Source: Planococcus citri (taxonomy: Eukaryota > Arthropoda > Insecta > Hemiptera > Pseudococcidae). Taken from it: a stretch of 64,000 bases of DNA. Shown here one piece after another: positions 26,901 through 41,900 of the stretch. A program made the translations under genes and the position numbers. Every line of letters begins with the position of its first letter. Within the stretch, counting starts at the first letter, position 1. The notes beneath the pieces were generated by a model. It did not search any database, was not told the DNA's origin, and was given only the letters and a program-made list of their open reading frames with translations. The DNA is taken from NCBI RefSeq assembly GCF_950023065.1, contig NC_088681.1, positions 64,390,836 to 64,454,835 on the forward strand, in the 5' to 3' direction.

Positions 26901-29900
26901 CTTAGCAACTTCTACAATAAATTAAAAATATCCAAAAATTACAGGACCCCTCTCTCCCTCCATGAACGCTAAGGACTAAAACAATGGTATAAAGTAGTTA
27001 TTTTACTAGAAATGAACGGAAATACGTACATAAGATAAAAATGAATCGTTGGGCACACCTGTGCCTCCTCTCACCCTTACCTCGTTGATGTTATATTCTG
27101 ATGGTTTGCGTGTGAATGTGTGAAAGGATACCACCATGTGGTCTAGTATCTAATGTTACTTGATGTCATGTATTTCTTAAATTTCATCATGCCCCCCCCC
27201 CTCTTCCTCACCCCTGCAATATGCACATTCTTTTTAGAATAGAGATTGCATCATACCGAGAAAATAATATTGTTATACCAATGAACTATGTAAGTAATAA
27301 TGAGCAATGAAAGTGTATTATTCAATAGGGGAAAAAAATTCGATCTACACTCGGTTTACACTTTCAAGGAGTACTTGAATCAAACAGACCTACATAATTT
27401 TTATAATTTGTGTAGAGATTTCCACAAGTTTAAAAAATGGAAAATTTTCATTCCAATTTTTTCGTAATTTACAATCTACAAAGTGAGATAATTTTTTCAC
27501 GGTATTTTTCTTCGAGTCCTTCCTCTCCTCACACCCCTCCTTCTTCAAAATCAAAACTTCATGCAGAGCCACGAGACTTCGGTATTTTTACACTCTGTTT
27601 ATTTGATTCGTTATCTGATGGGCAAACTACGAAAAAAATATTGACGATTTTATCAATCAAGTTCGAGTGATTACCTCTCATTACCTGAGCCTACGTTTTA
27701 AAATTCATCTACTTACATTATTAATCGAAACAGGCGAGAAGAGTTCGCGAACCAAAACAGTTATCGAGGTGACCATAAAATCGAGCTGATAATTTCTTTA
27801 TGGCGTGAAAAACATACTTATTGTAGAATGTAGATGTTTGTTGTGTGCCTCTTGATTGATGTGTTGACAAGTTTAAAAACTTGGTGTTTAGAGTGCTTAA
27901 AAATAATTTTTGGAGTGAACTTGTTTTCGTGGAATGAGATCGGATTGCGGAAGAGATTTTTACTCATATTTAAGTAAACAAAAACGTTGTATTTGTAGGT
28001 ATTTTTTTAATCGGCTCTTCGAGAGTGTAAAGCTGCTTGTTAAAGACTTTAATTAAACGTGTTTATCCGTATGGCTTTTACGCGAAAACATTGTATGTAG
28101 GTGTAGACTGTAGGTACATAATACATAATATTTTGAAAGCGTTTTGCTTTTAATTAACGTAATTAAGCCGACGTCGTTGTTGCAGTAATCCAGCTGATTA
28201 TTGCAGCGTACTCGTATTTGGCGGATAAGAGGCTGGGTGATGTGTTTTGCTTTTGCTCGCAGAAAAGCTGTTTTTTATGTGGAAGAGGAGGTTGAAGTTG
28301 TCTGGTTTTTACGTACATGAAAAACTGGAGAGATGAGAGCATGTGAGTGTAGGGGATGTATTATGTATTTAAGTTGGTTTTTTTCTCGGTTTTATGTATT
28401 GCTTCGGGCTAAACAATTTTCCATGTGTTTGAAATTTGATGAAATTGTAGTGAAATACATACAGGGTGGTTCATATGTAAACTTCCAACAACAAAAAAAA
28501 ATTGTTCAATAAAGTGTTGAACTTTTGCTTGAAATATCTCAAAAATAAAACTTCTTGGAAAAGACTAATAAAATTGTACTGATTGGAAATTTAATGCTCT
28601 ACAATTTTGTTTCTCTTAATTTTTGACATTAAACTTTCAATATTATTCTTGAACATTTTTTTTTTGTTGAGAGAAAACTAGAAAAAAATGGAAAAACAAA
28701 TGTTACAAAATTTAAAACACGACCTAGGTCAATTTTTGAGTAATAATTTAAAATCAAATGCAATAATTGTGAAACAAAATTAATTTAAAAAAAATTAAAA
28801 TACATGTAAGATGTGCTGTAAAACTTTTAATAGTCTTAAGAGGCACCTAAAATAATCTTCTTCTTCGAAACTGAATTTTCAAGGCTATACTTAACCTAAT
28901 TTATGAAGCTCCGCTACCCATAAAGAATTGTTCAAAATTTGAAGTAACAGTTTGAAAATATTACAGTAAAAATCCTTTTTTATCCTCTTTTTCCACAAAA
29001 TATTTTCCAAAATGGGATTTCAGTCTTCCCGGAGAACCATTTTATGCCAATTCTGTCCAGTTTTGGATTTCAGTTCTGTTTTGCTCGTTGTTTTTGTGTA
29101 GCTTCCTCTCATTAGAAAATAAAGAAAGAAAGAAAAAATCATTGGTCCCTCATGTGTCATGTTATGTTCCCGAAAATTAAACAATTTAATAGTGCAAAAA
29201 ATATAAATTATTTATTTATTCAAAATTATACAGTGGAAAAATTAGAATAAATCATAAATTACCTAAATAAAAGTATTTCAGTAATAAACAATCGAACAAT
29301 TCACGGAACACAATTCGAATAAAAATATGAAAATTTACTCAAGTCAATTAATTTGAATTTAAAATAGGTAGTTGATAAAAATTTTGTACTTCAACGAATT
29401 TATCAAAAATGAACTTTAAATAAAAATTTAAAAAAATGAAAAAAAAATGAAATAATATGAATTGAATTTATGTGAAATGAGGTATTAAGTTGTATCGAAC
29501 AAACACTATTTACATTCGAGTTAGAAAGGAAGAGAAGAAAAGATGTTTAATGTAAACGGACAGCTAACTAACTAACTGCTCATTGTTTATTTGGAAGAGG
29601 ATAATATGAAAATTATCCTCTCCCAATCACTCACCAATACTAAGACACAGAGGTAAAAATTTACTACCACAAGTGTAAATTTACTAATACTTGGAAACAG
29701 ACCTGGAGAAAAAAGGTAGAGGAAAACTCATAAAATTTACCCACACAAAAACACTTCCAACACAGAAGAATACAAAGTATTTGGTTGTTAATGTGTGTGT
29801 GTATTAACCCTTGGAATGCTACTCACACAGTAACATTCGGTGGTCTCATCAACACAGGGTAAAAGTCATAAAAAAAGTTGTAAAGTTCGACCACAAGCTG

Positions 29901-32900
29901 GGCAAATGGACAAACATATGGAAAGACAGAAGGAACGGCAGAAGGTATAGATGAGTGATACGAAAATGTATGAATTTGTAATATAACACGTTATATTACG
30001 AGTTCATGCATAGAGAGACAAAAAATATGCGCTTTTAAAAACGCATTTAAAAAAACGCAGTTTAATCAAATGCATAATAATGCATAGGTAACTTAGAAGT
30101 AAGGCAGCAACTTAACACTCAACTCCACTTCTTGGGGCAAGTGGAGTGAGATTTCTTTCTTTCAGCATTTGAAATTTCTCGTCATAATGCCCAACTTTTT
30201 GGAGAAAATCTGTTCGCAGCACTTTAAAGATAATTGGGAGCAGTTTAAAAAATACTTCAACAAAATTTCAAAGGTTCAAAATTAAGCTTTTTTGAAAGCT
30301 CAATCTCCAAAAGCTTGCAAAATTTTGAAGCCACGATTTCAACATTTCTTTTACAATAATCCTGTAAGCATACATTTCATGATATTTACAATTACAGGCG
30401 TTTGAGATGAAATTCTCAAAATAATGGAGGAGGGAAGGGGGGGGGGGTTGGAGCCCCAGAAATTTTGGTCAAATTTTAAAAAAATGTTGAATATTGTGCG
30501 ACATATCGTTTCATATGTTTTCAAGAACGCTGAATACGAATATCAACTCATTTTTTTGCTTTGACCCATCTAACCCCCCCCCCCCATTGACTCCCAAATT
30601 TCCCAAAAACTGAAAAAATCGTGTGACATATGGTTTATTTGATTTTTGGGCAGTTTTCCGATCCTAGCTGTCCCCCCAACACCCTCATTGATTCCCAAAA
30701 TTATCTGAAAATTGAAAAAATCGTGCGACGTTTTGTTTATTTGGTTTTTTGAGAGCGTTAAATTTGAATATCAGGTTTTTTTTAATTCATCGTTTACAAT
30801 GCTCTCATTGGCACTCAAAATTTCTCCAAGGCATGTTATTAGGATTTTCAATTTTCAAAAATGTAAGCCCCCCTTCCCCCTCCCCTTGACAAAAAATCAA
30901 GAAATTTAGGGGTCAATAAGGTCGTTAGAAGGATCAAATGAATTAAAAATACAGGGTGTTCCAGAATAACCTTTCACATTTGTTTTTTTTATTACTCTGA
31001 GAGAAAAATGTTTACAAAAATTCTTTTACAACCAAAATGAAGTAGAAATATGCCGTTTTTAGACCGTATATTTGAGTTTTCATTAAAAATGAAGTTTTAA
31101 AAATTTTTCCATCGAGATATTTTCCTTCATTTTTGACACATTCAACCAAACATTTTTTCAAATTATTGAACACTTCTCTTCCAATCAGTTGCGACTCATG
31201 AACCTAGAAGCTGTTTCAGAGTCCTAGATTTATCTCGATACACTTTTGACTTGGAATAACTCCATAAAAAAAAATCGCAGGCTGAAAAGTCAGGGGATCA
31301 AGGTGGCCATTAAATTTCTGGTTCAACACGTCGACCATAACAAAATTATTTGATGACCGAAGTGCTCACGCGCTAAACATATGTGTACATCCCTGGTAGT
31401 TCCAACATGTTGGAAGGAAGTAAGTAACTCTATTACATCGCGTCTGTCTTTTAGTTTGGAACAAGAAAGTCTTTTAGTTTGGAACAAGAAACTCGTTTAA
31501 CATTTTGCCTTACCCCTCACCGTTACTGTTTCGTTAAACACACATGGTCCCACTATACCGAATTTAGCCACGCCCAACCAAACAGTCAACTTGGCGGAGG
31601 TTTAGATGTTTCTCAAGTATTATCAACTGATTCTTTGTACACTAGAAGCGCACATTCCAATTATTCACTTCACCATTTAGATAAAAATGAGCTTCGTTAC
31701 TGATGAGTAAGGAGTAAAGAGTTACAGGAACCTTTATTTTTAAAAAAGGCCTTCACAGTAAAAGCACACTGTACAGCCATCTACTTCTCCAGGGCAAAAA
31801 ATAACTATTGAAACATAATTCGGCATGCTTTGGCTACCTAGAACCGCCTTTACCATTCCCCTAGCTCCACTTGAACACAGATCAGTGGTTACCAAAATGT
31901 GAAAGGTTATTCTGGAACACCCTGTAAAATGATATTTTTTATAATATTTTTAATTATTAAGTACAGATTTCTTTAATGTTCAATTAAAATTTTTAAATAA
32001 AATAAAGCACTCTTGAAAATGACTAAAACGACGTGTCACTTGACATTTGACAATTTTTTTTACATTTTTACCAAAATTTTGGGGCTTTGTACTCACCTCC
32101 TTCTCTCTTATGGTCTCCAGAATTTGACAAAATTTTGAAAATGGCGTTTTTTTTCTTTCCCACTTGGACGAATGGAGGAATCAATCCAGAAACAGATCTG
32201 ATTACATCGTGAGAGTGATTCTAAAGGCTTAAAGACCTCCAAATCTTGATCGAAATTTTTAAAAAAATTGAAAAATGAGCTCCATATGGATTACTATCAA
32301 TTTGAAGGTACTGGATTATGGACCTTTTTTTTAATTTGACTCCCCTGACTTCCCCTTCTCCTGCCTGCCTTCCTTCCTTCTTTCCTTCCTTCCACTCAGC
32401 TTCATTATTGCCTTTGAACGTTGGCTTTAAAAATATCGAAAAATTGGAAATGACAAATGAAGGGTGGTCGTCCCTTTTTTGGTTTTCAAGATATTGGAAT
32501 ATTGAATATCCACCTTTTTCCCCCTGGAAATCACTCTTCAGCGCCCCTCCGAACCCTAATTTTGAAAAAAAAAAATCAAAAAAATGGTAATACTTGTAAT
32601 TCATGTGACACGTCCATTCTCATGAATTCAAGGTCGCCCATTTCGAATATCTATACCCTTTTAGGATTCTAGGTTAGAAAATAAATTAATTTTATTTTAA
32701 TCTACATTATCTGCAGTTTATTCTTCGGTGAAACCTATTGCAACTTTTATAACACAGGAAATTTTATGTCTTACACTTTACTTATAAAGAAAAGGTATTT
32801 CTACTCGATAAATTTTTTATCTAACGAGATAAGTGAACGTTTGCACGAAATAAATCGCCCGATACCGAGACCAGTAGATGACAAAATTTTCTCGAAAAAA

Positions 32901-35900
32901 AAAATGTAATTCATTACATAATCTTTTTTGCAGAAAATTCCTCCATAAAAAAAATACTTACGCTTGTTTTTATATCGATAATTTTTTTCTCGAAAATTGT
33001 GCAGATTCTCGATCAGCAGATTAAATACGAAAAATGCATTAACGTATGGAATTTCACAACACTAAAAACACGTCATAATATACACAGTCTGTCATCATAT
33101 TGTAATACCTACATTAAATAAGGCTACTTTCACTGCAGCATTAAAAAAATACTCGATGCATTTTCTTCCTGGGTTATTAATTTCAAAGCACTTCGTAAAA
33201 ATTGCAGACGTTTTGTTATAACATGGAGAAGGAGAACGAAGATAATATATTTTAGGAACACCTTATATTGTAGGATAAATTTAACGACTTTGAAATCGCG
33301 AAATTTCGTACTCTGTGGGAACGAGAATATTTCAGACAACCTCGACAAAAAAGAAATTACTCGTAAGCAGGGCTATTTAGATTCTAATACGAGTACGCAC
33401 GTTTGGAAGAATTCTTCGAATTTATAGCCTCTCATTATACGAGTACTTTTACTCGAAACGAACGAATTTTAAAATTTATTCCTCATAGTAAAAGTGCCAC
33501 TGTTGTAGGTACGTAGAATTTAAAGCAGAAATTAACCAAAGGGTGTGCAGAATCGTACCTATAGATACAAAAAGCATGCGTATGTTATATGGATTTTAAT
33601 ATTCCAGTTTGAAAGGGTGTGTAGCCACTTGTCGAATGTACCATCGGTACGAGTTCCAATTCTAACAAAAGCTCTCTTGGACAGCTTGAAAAATTATCCC
33701 TTTAAAAAGGGCCGATGATGCAAACGCCCAGCGTCTCTTCAATCGATAAGTTCGACAGCTTGTTTGTCAAATCGGATTAAATATTTCAAACGAATAGTCG
33801 AGTATGCTAGATAAGGTGTTTTTTTTTCCAAGACGTCGGTTAGGTATAAGTATATTTTAGAGCTTGGTAAATTTATTCAAAGATTACCTTGAACTTGGCA
33901 ATGTTTCGTCATTGCCTTCAATTACCATTGGAATGATTTTAACGAGTGAACAACGTATACAGTACATACTTTTTTTTTTTTTGCAAATCCTAGGCCAATT
34001 GAACACGGATTTTTATTGCTTACATAAAATCCGGTTCTCGAGCCAGAATAAAATGCATGGAATGGAATTACCTACTGGTATTAGGTACATTTTTACCCTT
34101 CTTTCTGTGTGCAGTAAATGGAAAAATACCACGACTCGCAAGTGTTGTAGAATGATCGAAAGCCCCCTTGGAGTTTTCTTTACAAACATTACACGAGAAA
34201 GTTTATAAAATTACACAGGTATAATTAAAAAAGGCCCTCGAGAGTTAGCCCGATTAACGCTCTTGAAAGTTGTTAAATACTCCTACGCTCGCTCCACACA
34301 TATGTACGTATTATTACGTATACAACTCCCAGTCCCAGTAGCACATTACGAATACACTGTACAGCAAATAACCTAGTGAAATTCTAATGCCAAGGTCTAC
34401 TCGATTTACATTACGACAAGCATCTGTACTCTGTAGTGTATACAATACAGCTGTATTTATCTGAATGGCAGTCGTATCTATACAATTGAACCGAGCGACA
34501 GCATCCAATTATAATAAATTTCGGACCCGGTTCCATTCTCTCAATGACTCGAACCTTTGAAATTGAAATTTTCACGATTCCAGTAATCGTGACTCGTCCA
34601 TTAGTCTTGGAATCTCCCGCGAGATGTGAACAGTTTACGTAATGGTGTTGGTTTTTTTTTCTTTCTTTCTTTATTAAACCTCGCGGCTGCCGACAATTGA
34701 AATCATGGTGACCCATATTGATATTTTGACGCGAAAATGACGTCTCTGTGAAATTATCTATTAATGGAGATCGTGTGAATTGAATGTATATGTTATGTGT
34801 TCGTATAAATGGTCGCTTGTGTATCTGAAATTATTATTGTGTGGTAGTAAATTTTGTACTTTCGACACGTAGTAAACGTTTATTGGCAATAATTCGATTT
34901 TCGAATCTTTTTTTTATTTTTTTTTATTTCCTGTTTAAGATGAAATGAGGATATTTTTTTCGCAATAAAATGGATTAATGGTGGGTATGTGTAACTTTTT
35001 TTGATGACCGAACGTAAATATGGGGACTGGGGAGAAAAGAAGGTTCAGCTGTTGCATTTATTTGGCCATTCCAAAGTGTGAAGAGAGAGTGTAGGGGGAT
35101 GCAAAACTACGAAATAAGAGATGGAGGGGAAGAGGGGAGCTCAGAAGGTAGATATTTGACGACTTCTTGATTGAAAATCTGAATGTTTTTAATTTTATAG
35201 GGGATTTTTTAAATTTTAACATTTGAAAGCACTTAAAAAATATTTAAAATAGGGGAAAGTCTCCCAATAGTGCGCACTTAGTACCAAAATCGCTGTCATT
35301 CCGCCGCAAAGTTACCTAGGATCGTGATTTTTTGATATGTTGTAGCTGTATCATTCAGCTACATAATTCCAGAGTTTCAAAATTTTTCATTGATAACTGA
35401 CTGAGAAATCCTACCTTGAGTAAAAAATGTCAAATGCGCACTATTAGGAGCCATGGGCTCCTTCAAAGTGCGCAGTAGGGTTCCTAATAGTGCGCGATGT
35501 GTAAATTTACTTCAAAAAAATTAATTCTTGACAAAAATCGCAATAATACGTTTCATTATCACGAGAACACTGAGAACAGATATAAAAAACATGAGTACTT
35601 GACAAAAATTGCGAAAATATGTTTTACTATGAGTAGGGGTTATGTGTGAGCTTATTTCTGCAAAGAAAGCCCATTGTTCAAGTATTCTTTCACTCTTAGG
35701 AATGTTTCTTCACTGAAAACTAACACCCTTTCGCCTTTTACAGGTATTTAACACTCCATTCTATCAAAACAAAAGTCAGGTAGTGAAAAACACAAGCGTA
35801 TTTACAGATTTTCTAGGATGCGCACTATTGGGAATCCATGGTTCAAAAATATCCTCTATTTCTTTAAAAATTATTTTCAAGAAAACGAAAGGATGAATTT

Positions 35901-38900
35901 TCAAACTTTTACAACAATATTAAAGAGGATAAAATTCCCTACAAAATGATATAATATAAGTTATCTCATAAATTTTTGCAATTCAACGAGAGCAATACAA
36001 ATTGTCAACTTTTCACAAAAAAAAATTACATCAGAAATTGAAAATTCACATTTTTTGACTTTGCACGCGTAAAATTTAGCCAAATGGCTTGTATGATACA
36101 TCAAAATAATCGTCACGACACGCTCTTTCAGATGAGCTACCTCACGAATTTTTCAGTGGTGCCAATCGCGAGATATGGCGCTGCGCACTATTAGGAGACT
36201 GCGCACTTTTAGGGGACTTTCCCCTATGACTTAATTGAGAATTGAAAAATTAAATTTGATTGGACTTTCTATTTTTGATTCCCCTAATAAATTTGAATGC
36301 GATTTCGAGATATTTTAGAGCCCACCAGCGGATCCATGGAATTTTAATTTTTGAAAAATTTTACTAAAATGATCAGCTCTCTACATAGGAGAGTATTTTT
36401 TTGTGAAATAACTAATTGATATTTCTAATGTTTACTCGATTGTATAAAAATAATTTTTGTAAAAAGGCCAACAATTCACTGAAAAGTTCGTGACCATTCT
36501 ATACATGTTTTTCTCATAAGACATTCCTTTTTTCTCAAAAATTGATGTTTTTGTGATTTTGGAACATTGTAAGCCTCTTCTTCAGCTCATTCTAAGGGTA
36601 TTCGATGTGAAGTTGATAATTCAGCAATAATCTCTGATCATTACCCAGTCCATATTGATTTGGAATTCTCCCCTGCCCATGAGACTGAGAAAAACACCCA
36701 GTGCAAGGTAACTGACCTGGGAAGGGTGAAAACATATTTGAGAGGCTGTGATTGGCAGGAACTTGAGGAAATTGAGAATGTTGAGGTGGGATTTAACTTG
36801 ATGATAGATCGCATAACAGCTGCAGTCCAAAGTTCAAAAAAAGTACTAAACCCAACCTATAGACCAGAAAGAAGAACTGCGTGGGCCTCCCCCCACCTTG
36901 TTGAGTTGAGCCGGGAAAAACAGCGTCTATATAAACTCACTAAGAAGTTCCCAAATAGGCAAGATCTAATAGAGCACTATAAAGTGGCATCCAAATTGGT
37001 AGTTCGTCAAAGTAGGGTAGACCAGAAAATTTACCATTCGGAAATTCTAGATAACTTCGGTAGCAATTCAAAAAAATATTGGAACCACATTAAAAAGATT
37101 AAAGGGGGGGAAAGAAGGGGGTTACTTGCATTCATATTGATGGTGTAGACTATGACGTTGGAAAAGATGGTACTCTGGTAGTTAATAATTTTAACACATA
37201 CTTTACAGAAATTGCTGATAATTTAGCTAAAGACTTGGATTTGGGGGCAAGTGACTCAAATTTTCCCCAAACAGTGCTTAACAGCAGCTTCTCAGCCTAT
37301 GATATTACTGCAACTGAGGTATTTAATGTAATGACTGGCCTCCGAGCAAAGCCTTCAACAGGGGTTGATGGAATACCAGCCATAGTCCTCCGTGAAAATG
37401 CTGATGTTCTGGCTTCCCCTCTTACAGTCTTGTTCAATAAATCCCTCCAAACTGGAGTGTTTCCTAGAGTGTTTAAAAGCTCAGTGGTTGTTCCAATTTT
37501 TAAGGAAGGGAACCAAAAATTAATGAGCAATTATCGACCAATATCACTGCTATCTGTTGTCTCAAAAGTTTATGAAAAATTAATTAAAAAAAGGATGCTC
37601 AACTTTCTTCAGAAATTCAATTTTTTTGATAATAGACAATTTGGGTTTCTCCCTAGAACAAGCGTTGATGACGCTCTTTTTAGTCAAACCTCTGAGATAA
37701 TACATCGTCTGGAGGAAGGCAAGGAGGTAGCGGTTGTATATCTTGACTTAAAAAAAGCTTTTGACACAGTGAATCACTCTGTTCTTCTAGATAAACTATG
37801 GAATGCGGGATTCAGGGGGATATTTAGTAACTGGCTGAAGTCTTACTTGGAGGGTAGAAAACAGGCAGTAAAATTGGGTGAATTTTTGAGTGAATTTTTG
37901 GCCATCAACTCGGGAGTACCTCAGGGTAGTATTTTGGGGCCATTGCTTTTTTTAATTTATATAAATGATATTTTTGGGTTAGGGCTACTTGGGTCCTTAT
38001 ATGCTTTTGCGGATGACTTGGCCATTGTTTACAGTGCCTATGGGTTGAATAACTTGATAAAGAATATCAACTCAGACTTGAAACTCTTGAAAGGATGGCT
38101 TACAGCTCATGGGCTGACCCCTAACATTAAAAAGTCTCATATAATGCCTTTTGGTTTTCGAAACGTCCCAAGTTTGGAGAATTCCTGCTTCCTACATGAG
38201 AGAACAGACTGTAAGCTGGACTGCCAATGCCCACCACTTTCTCAAGTAAACTCATTCAATTATTTGGGAATAAAACTGGACTCCAAATTCTTATGGGATG
38301 AGCATAGTTTCCTTTTGCAATCAAAGTTGAGAAGGTTGAATGGGTTATTATTTTACCTAAAAGACCTCTTTTCCAGGCACCACCTAAAGCGAATCTATTA
38401 TGCTCTATTTGATTCAGTGTTAAGATTTGGCATGCTGGTATGGGGTGGAGCGGCAAATCAGCATCTGGAACCACTTCGAGTCCTTCAGAACTGGGCAATT
38501 AGACATCTGGCTGGGCTAGAGCGTCGAGACAACACGGATAATGCCTATAAAGAACTCGAAATATTAGACCTAGATAACCTTTATAAGGTAGCTGCAGCAT
38601 CTTTTGCCCATAAGAGGAGATCTTGGTTTGAGGTTGGAGTGCAGAGACGAGCAGGGCTGAGAAGAGGGGATTGCAAGGCTAGTGTACCCCAATTTCGGAC
38701 TGAGAGGGCTCGTGTGCAAGCTGTGTATAAAATCCCCTATATCTACAATTGAACACCAGAACCACTTAAAAAAATAAATACTCTAAAAATATTTTGAAAA
38801 AAACTCAAAGACCACTTGCTCGCTGATGCCTAGGCCTTTTCCTCCCCCCCCTCCATCATTTCTTGGGTCTGACCCCTATATCCCATGGATTTGCTTCTCT

Positions 38901-41900
38901 GATCACTATTTAGTTTCTTCTTGTCTGCCTAGTTTTATATGCTGTTTGTAGATTCACGTCTTATTCATTTGTATTTGTACTTTTTTTGTCTTTTTTTTGT
39001 ATTCTATTTTGCTTTATTTATTTATTTTTTGCTTGTCTATTTACTCTATTCACGTTGCCTATGTGTACTTGGTTTACATACTTTTTTCTTTCCTTGAATT
39101 CGAAATAACTTCTGATAGAGAGCCCCTCGCCGCTCGCGCCCTAAGGCGCATAGGTGTGGGTTAATTTATATGTACCTATTTTATTATTCTATGTGCTATC
39201 GCTTAGGCTTACTAGTATTATGGTATCTTTGTAAAATTTGAAGTCAATATATTCTCAGATCACTCTCTCTCATGCTCCAAATCAGAGTATTTATTTCAAC
39301 TCATGACTCGATGATCTTTGAAATAAACAAATTTACATTCTCCTTTTTGAAAATTAGGAATGACACAACCTCTCATTCACTCTTAGAGCCAAATGGGGCA
39401 GAAACTCGACTTATCAACATTGATCAATCTGCACATAAATTTTGAAGAAGTCGTTCGTGAACGAAATTTACAAATTATGAACAAACATTCTCAAATAAGC
39501 AATCAAAATTTATAAAAAAAAAAAAAAAAAAATACTTGCAAACGAATGAATTAAATATCTAGGTACAGAGAAGACTGTTCGCAAACTATCGAATGAATCA
39601 GTCCCGAACGACCAATCAAATTACGAGAAAATCATTCTTGGCAGATTGAATTGAATTTTGGAATATATTGAACGAATCATTCACGAACAAAGTGATCAAT
39701 TCTTGAAAGAATCATTCACAAATGATCAAATCCAAGGTTTTCTGAATCATCTTTGAACGATAAAATCCATGATGAGGGAATGAATATATACGATGGAAAA
39801 ATTTGAAAATGAATTATACATTAGTATTGTTAAATGAAATGTGTATTATTGGGAACGATTAAATCAGAAATTGATCAAATCGTTCGCGAACGATAAGACA
39901 AATCTTTCTTGAACTCGTGCAACTTTCATCGCAGGTCGTTCAAAAACAATCGGATTCGTTTTTAAATAAATCATTCACGAACGACTGACTCAATTATTAT
40001 TCAAATCGTTCGCGAACGACTCAACGAAATACTGACAATGAGGAAATAATTGTTCACAAAACAACCGAATCAATTCTTCGATTAATCATTACGATTTGAA
40101 CGATTGAATCAGAAATTGATCAAATCGTTCGCGAACGATAAGACGAATCTTTCTTGAACTCGTACAACTTTCATCGTAGGTCGTTCAAAAACAATCGGAT
40201 TCGTTTTTAAAGAAATCATTCACGAACGACTGAATCAATTATTGTTCAAATCGTTCGCGAACGACAAAACAAATCGTCCACGAATGGGAAGGTTTCGTAA
40301 AAAAATTAAAAATCATCAACTGATTCGAAAAAAATGTATTCTCGAACGAATCATTCACGAACGACTGAATCAATTATTGTTCAAATCGTTCGCGAACGAC
40401 TCAGCCAAATACTGACAATGAGGAAATAATTGTTCACAAAACAACCGAATCAATTCTTTGATTAATCATTACGATTTGAACGATTGAATCAAAAATTGGT
40501 CAAATCGTTCGCGAACGACAAAACGAATCGTACACGAATGAGTAGGTTTCGTAAAAAAAAAAAATCATCAACTGATTCGAAAAAAAATGTATTTTCGAAC
40601 GAATCATTCACGAACGACTGAATCAATTATCGTTCAAATCGTTCGCGAACGACTCAACTAAATATTGACTATGAGAAAATAATTGTTCATAAAACAACCG
40701 AATCAATTCTCCAATGAATCATTACGATTTGAACGATTGAACCAAAAATTCGTCAAATCGTTCGCGAACGACAAAACAAATTGTACACAAATAGGAAGGT
40801 TTCGTAAAAAAATTATCGAGTGATTTGAAAAAAATTGATTGATTCTCGAACGAATCGTTCACGAACGCCTGACTCGATGGTTGTTCAGATCGTTCGCGAA
40901 CGACTCAACCAAATACTGACTATGAGGAAATAATAAAATTGTTCATAAAACAACCGATTCAATTCTTCGATGAATTGTTACGATATGAACGATTGAATCG
41001 AAAATTGGTCAAATCGTTCGCGCGAACGACAAAACAAATCGTACACAAATGGGAAGGTTTCGTAAAAAAATTATCGAGTGACCCGAAAAAAATTGATTGA
41101 TTCTCGAACGAATCGTTCACGAACGACTGACTTGATTGTTGTTCAAATCGTTCGCGAACGACAAAACGAATCATACACAATTGGGAAGGTTTCGTAAATA
41201 AATTATCTAGTGATTCGAAAAAAATTGATTGGTTCTCGAACGAATCGTTCACGAACGACTGACTCGATTGTTATTCAAACCGTTCGTGAACGATTCAACC
41301 AAATACTGAAAATGATGAAATTATTGTATACAATTTACAAAACCACAGAATCGATTCTTCGATGAATCGTTACGATATGAACGATTGAATCAAAAATTGG
41401 TCAAATCGTTCGCGTGAACGACAAAAAAAAATCATACTCGAATTGGAATGTTTTGTAAAAAAATCATCGAGTGATTCGAAAAAAATTTATTGATTCTCGA
41501 ACGACTGACTCGATTGTCGTTCAAATCGTTCGCGAACGACTGAACCGAATACTGAGAAAATTCTTCATAAATTACCGAATTAATTCTTCAATGAATTATT
41601 ATGTCAGAAATCGATCAAATTGTTCGCGAACGTCAAAATATATCGTTCACGAACGATTCGTGAAAATTTCATCAAGTCGTTCATAACTGAATGGATTGTG
41701 TGTTGAATTGAAAGAATCGTCCGCGTATTCGAATCGAATCTATGATTTTTTAATCGAATCGTTTCCGAATGAAAACATTTTCATCGAACGAATATCGACG
41801 AACGAAAAATTCCAACTCAATCGAATGCACATAAGGCTATCAATCTTGAACGTCTGTACTGGATTGAATCCATATTTCAAGAGAATCATTCGCGAACGAT

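Noticed and set aside
28462..28482. End of a complete mariner-type element (CAGGGTGGTTCATATG)
   Set aside because: No matching inverted end was found downstream, so only a lone terminus could be claimed.
32221..32672. Overlapping open frames on both strands
   Set aside because: They overlap a CCTT/CCTG simple repeat and lack any recognisable domain.
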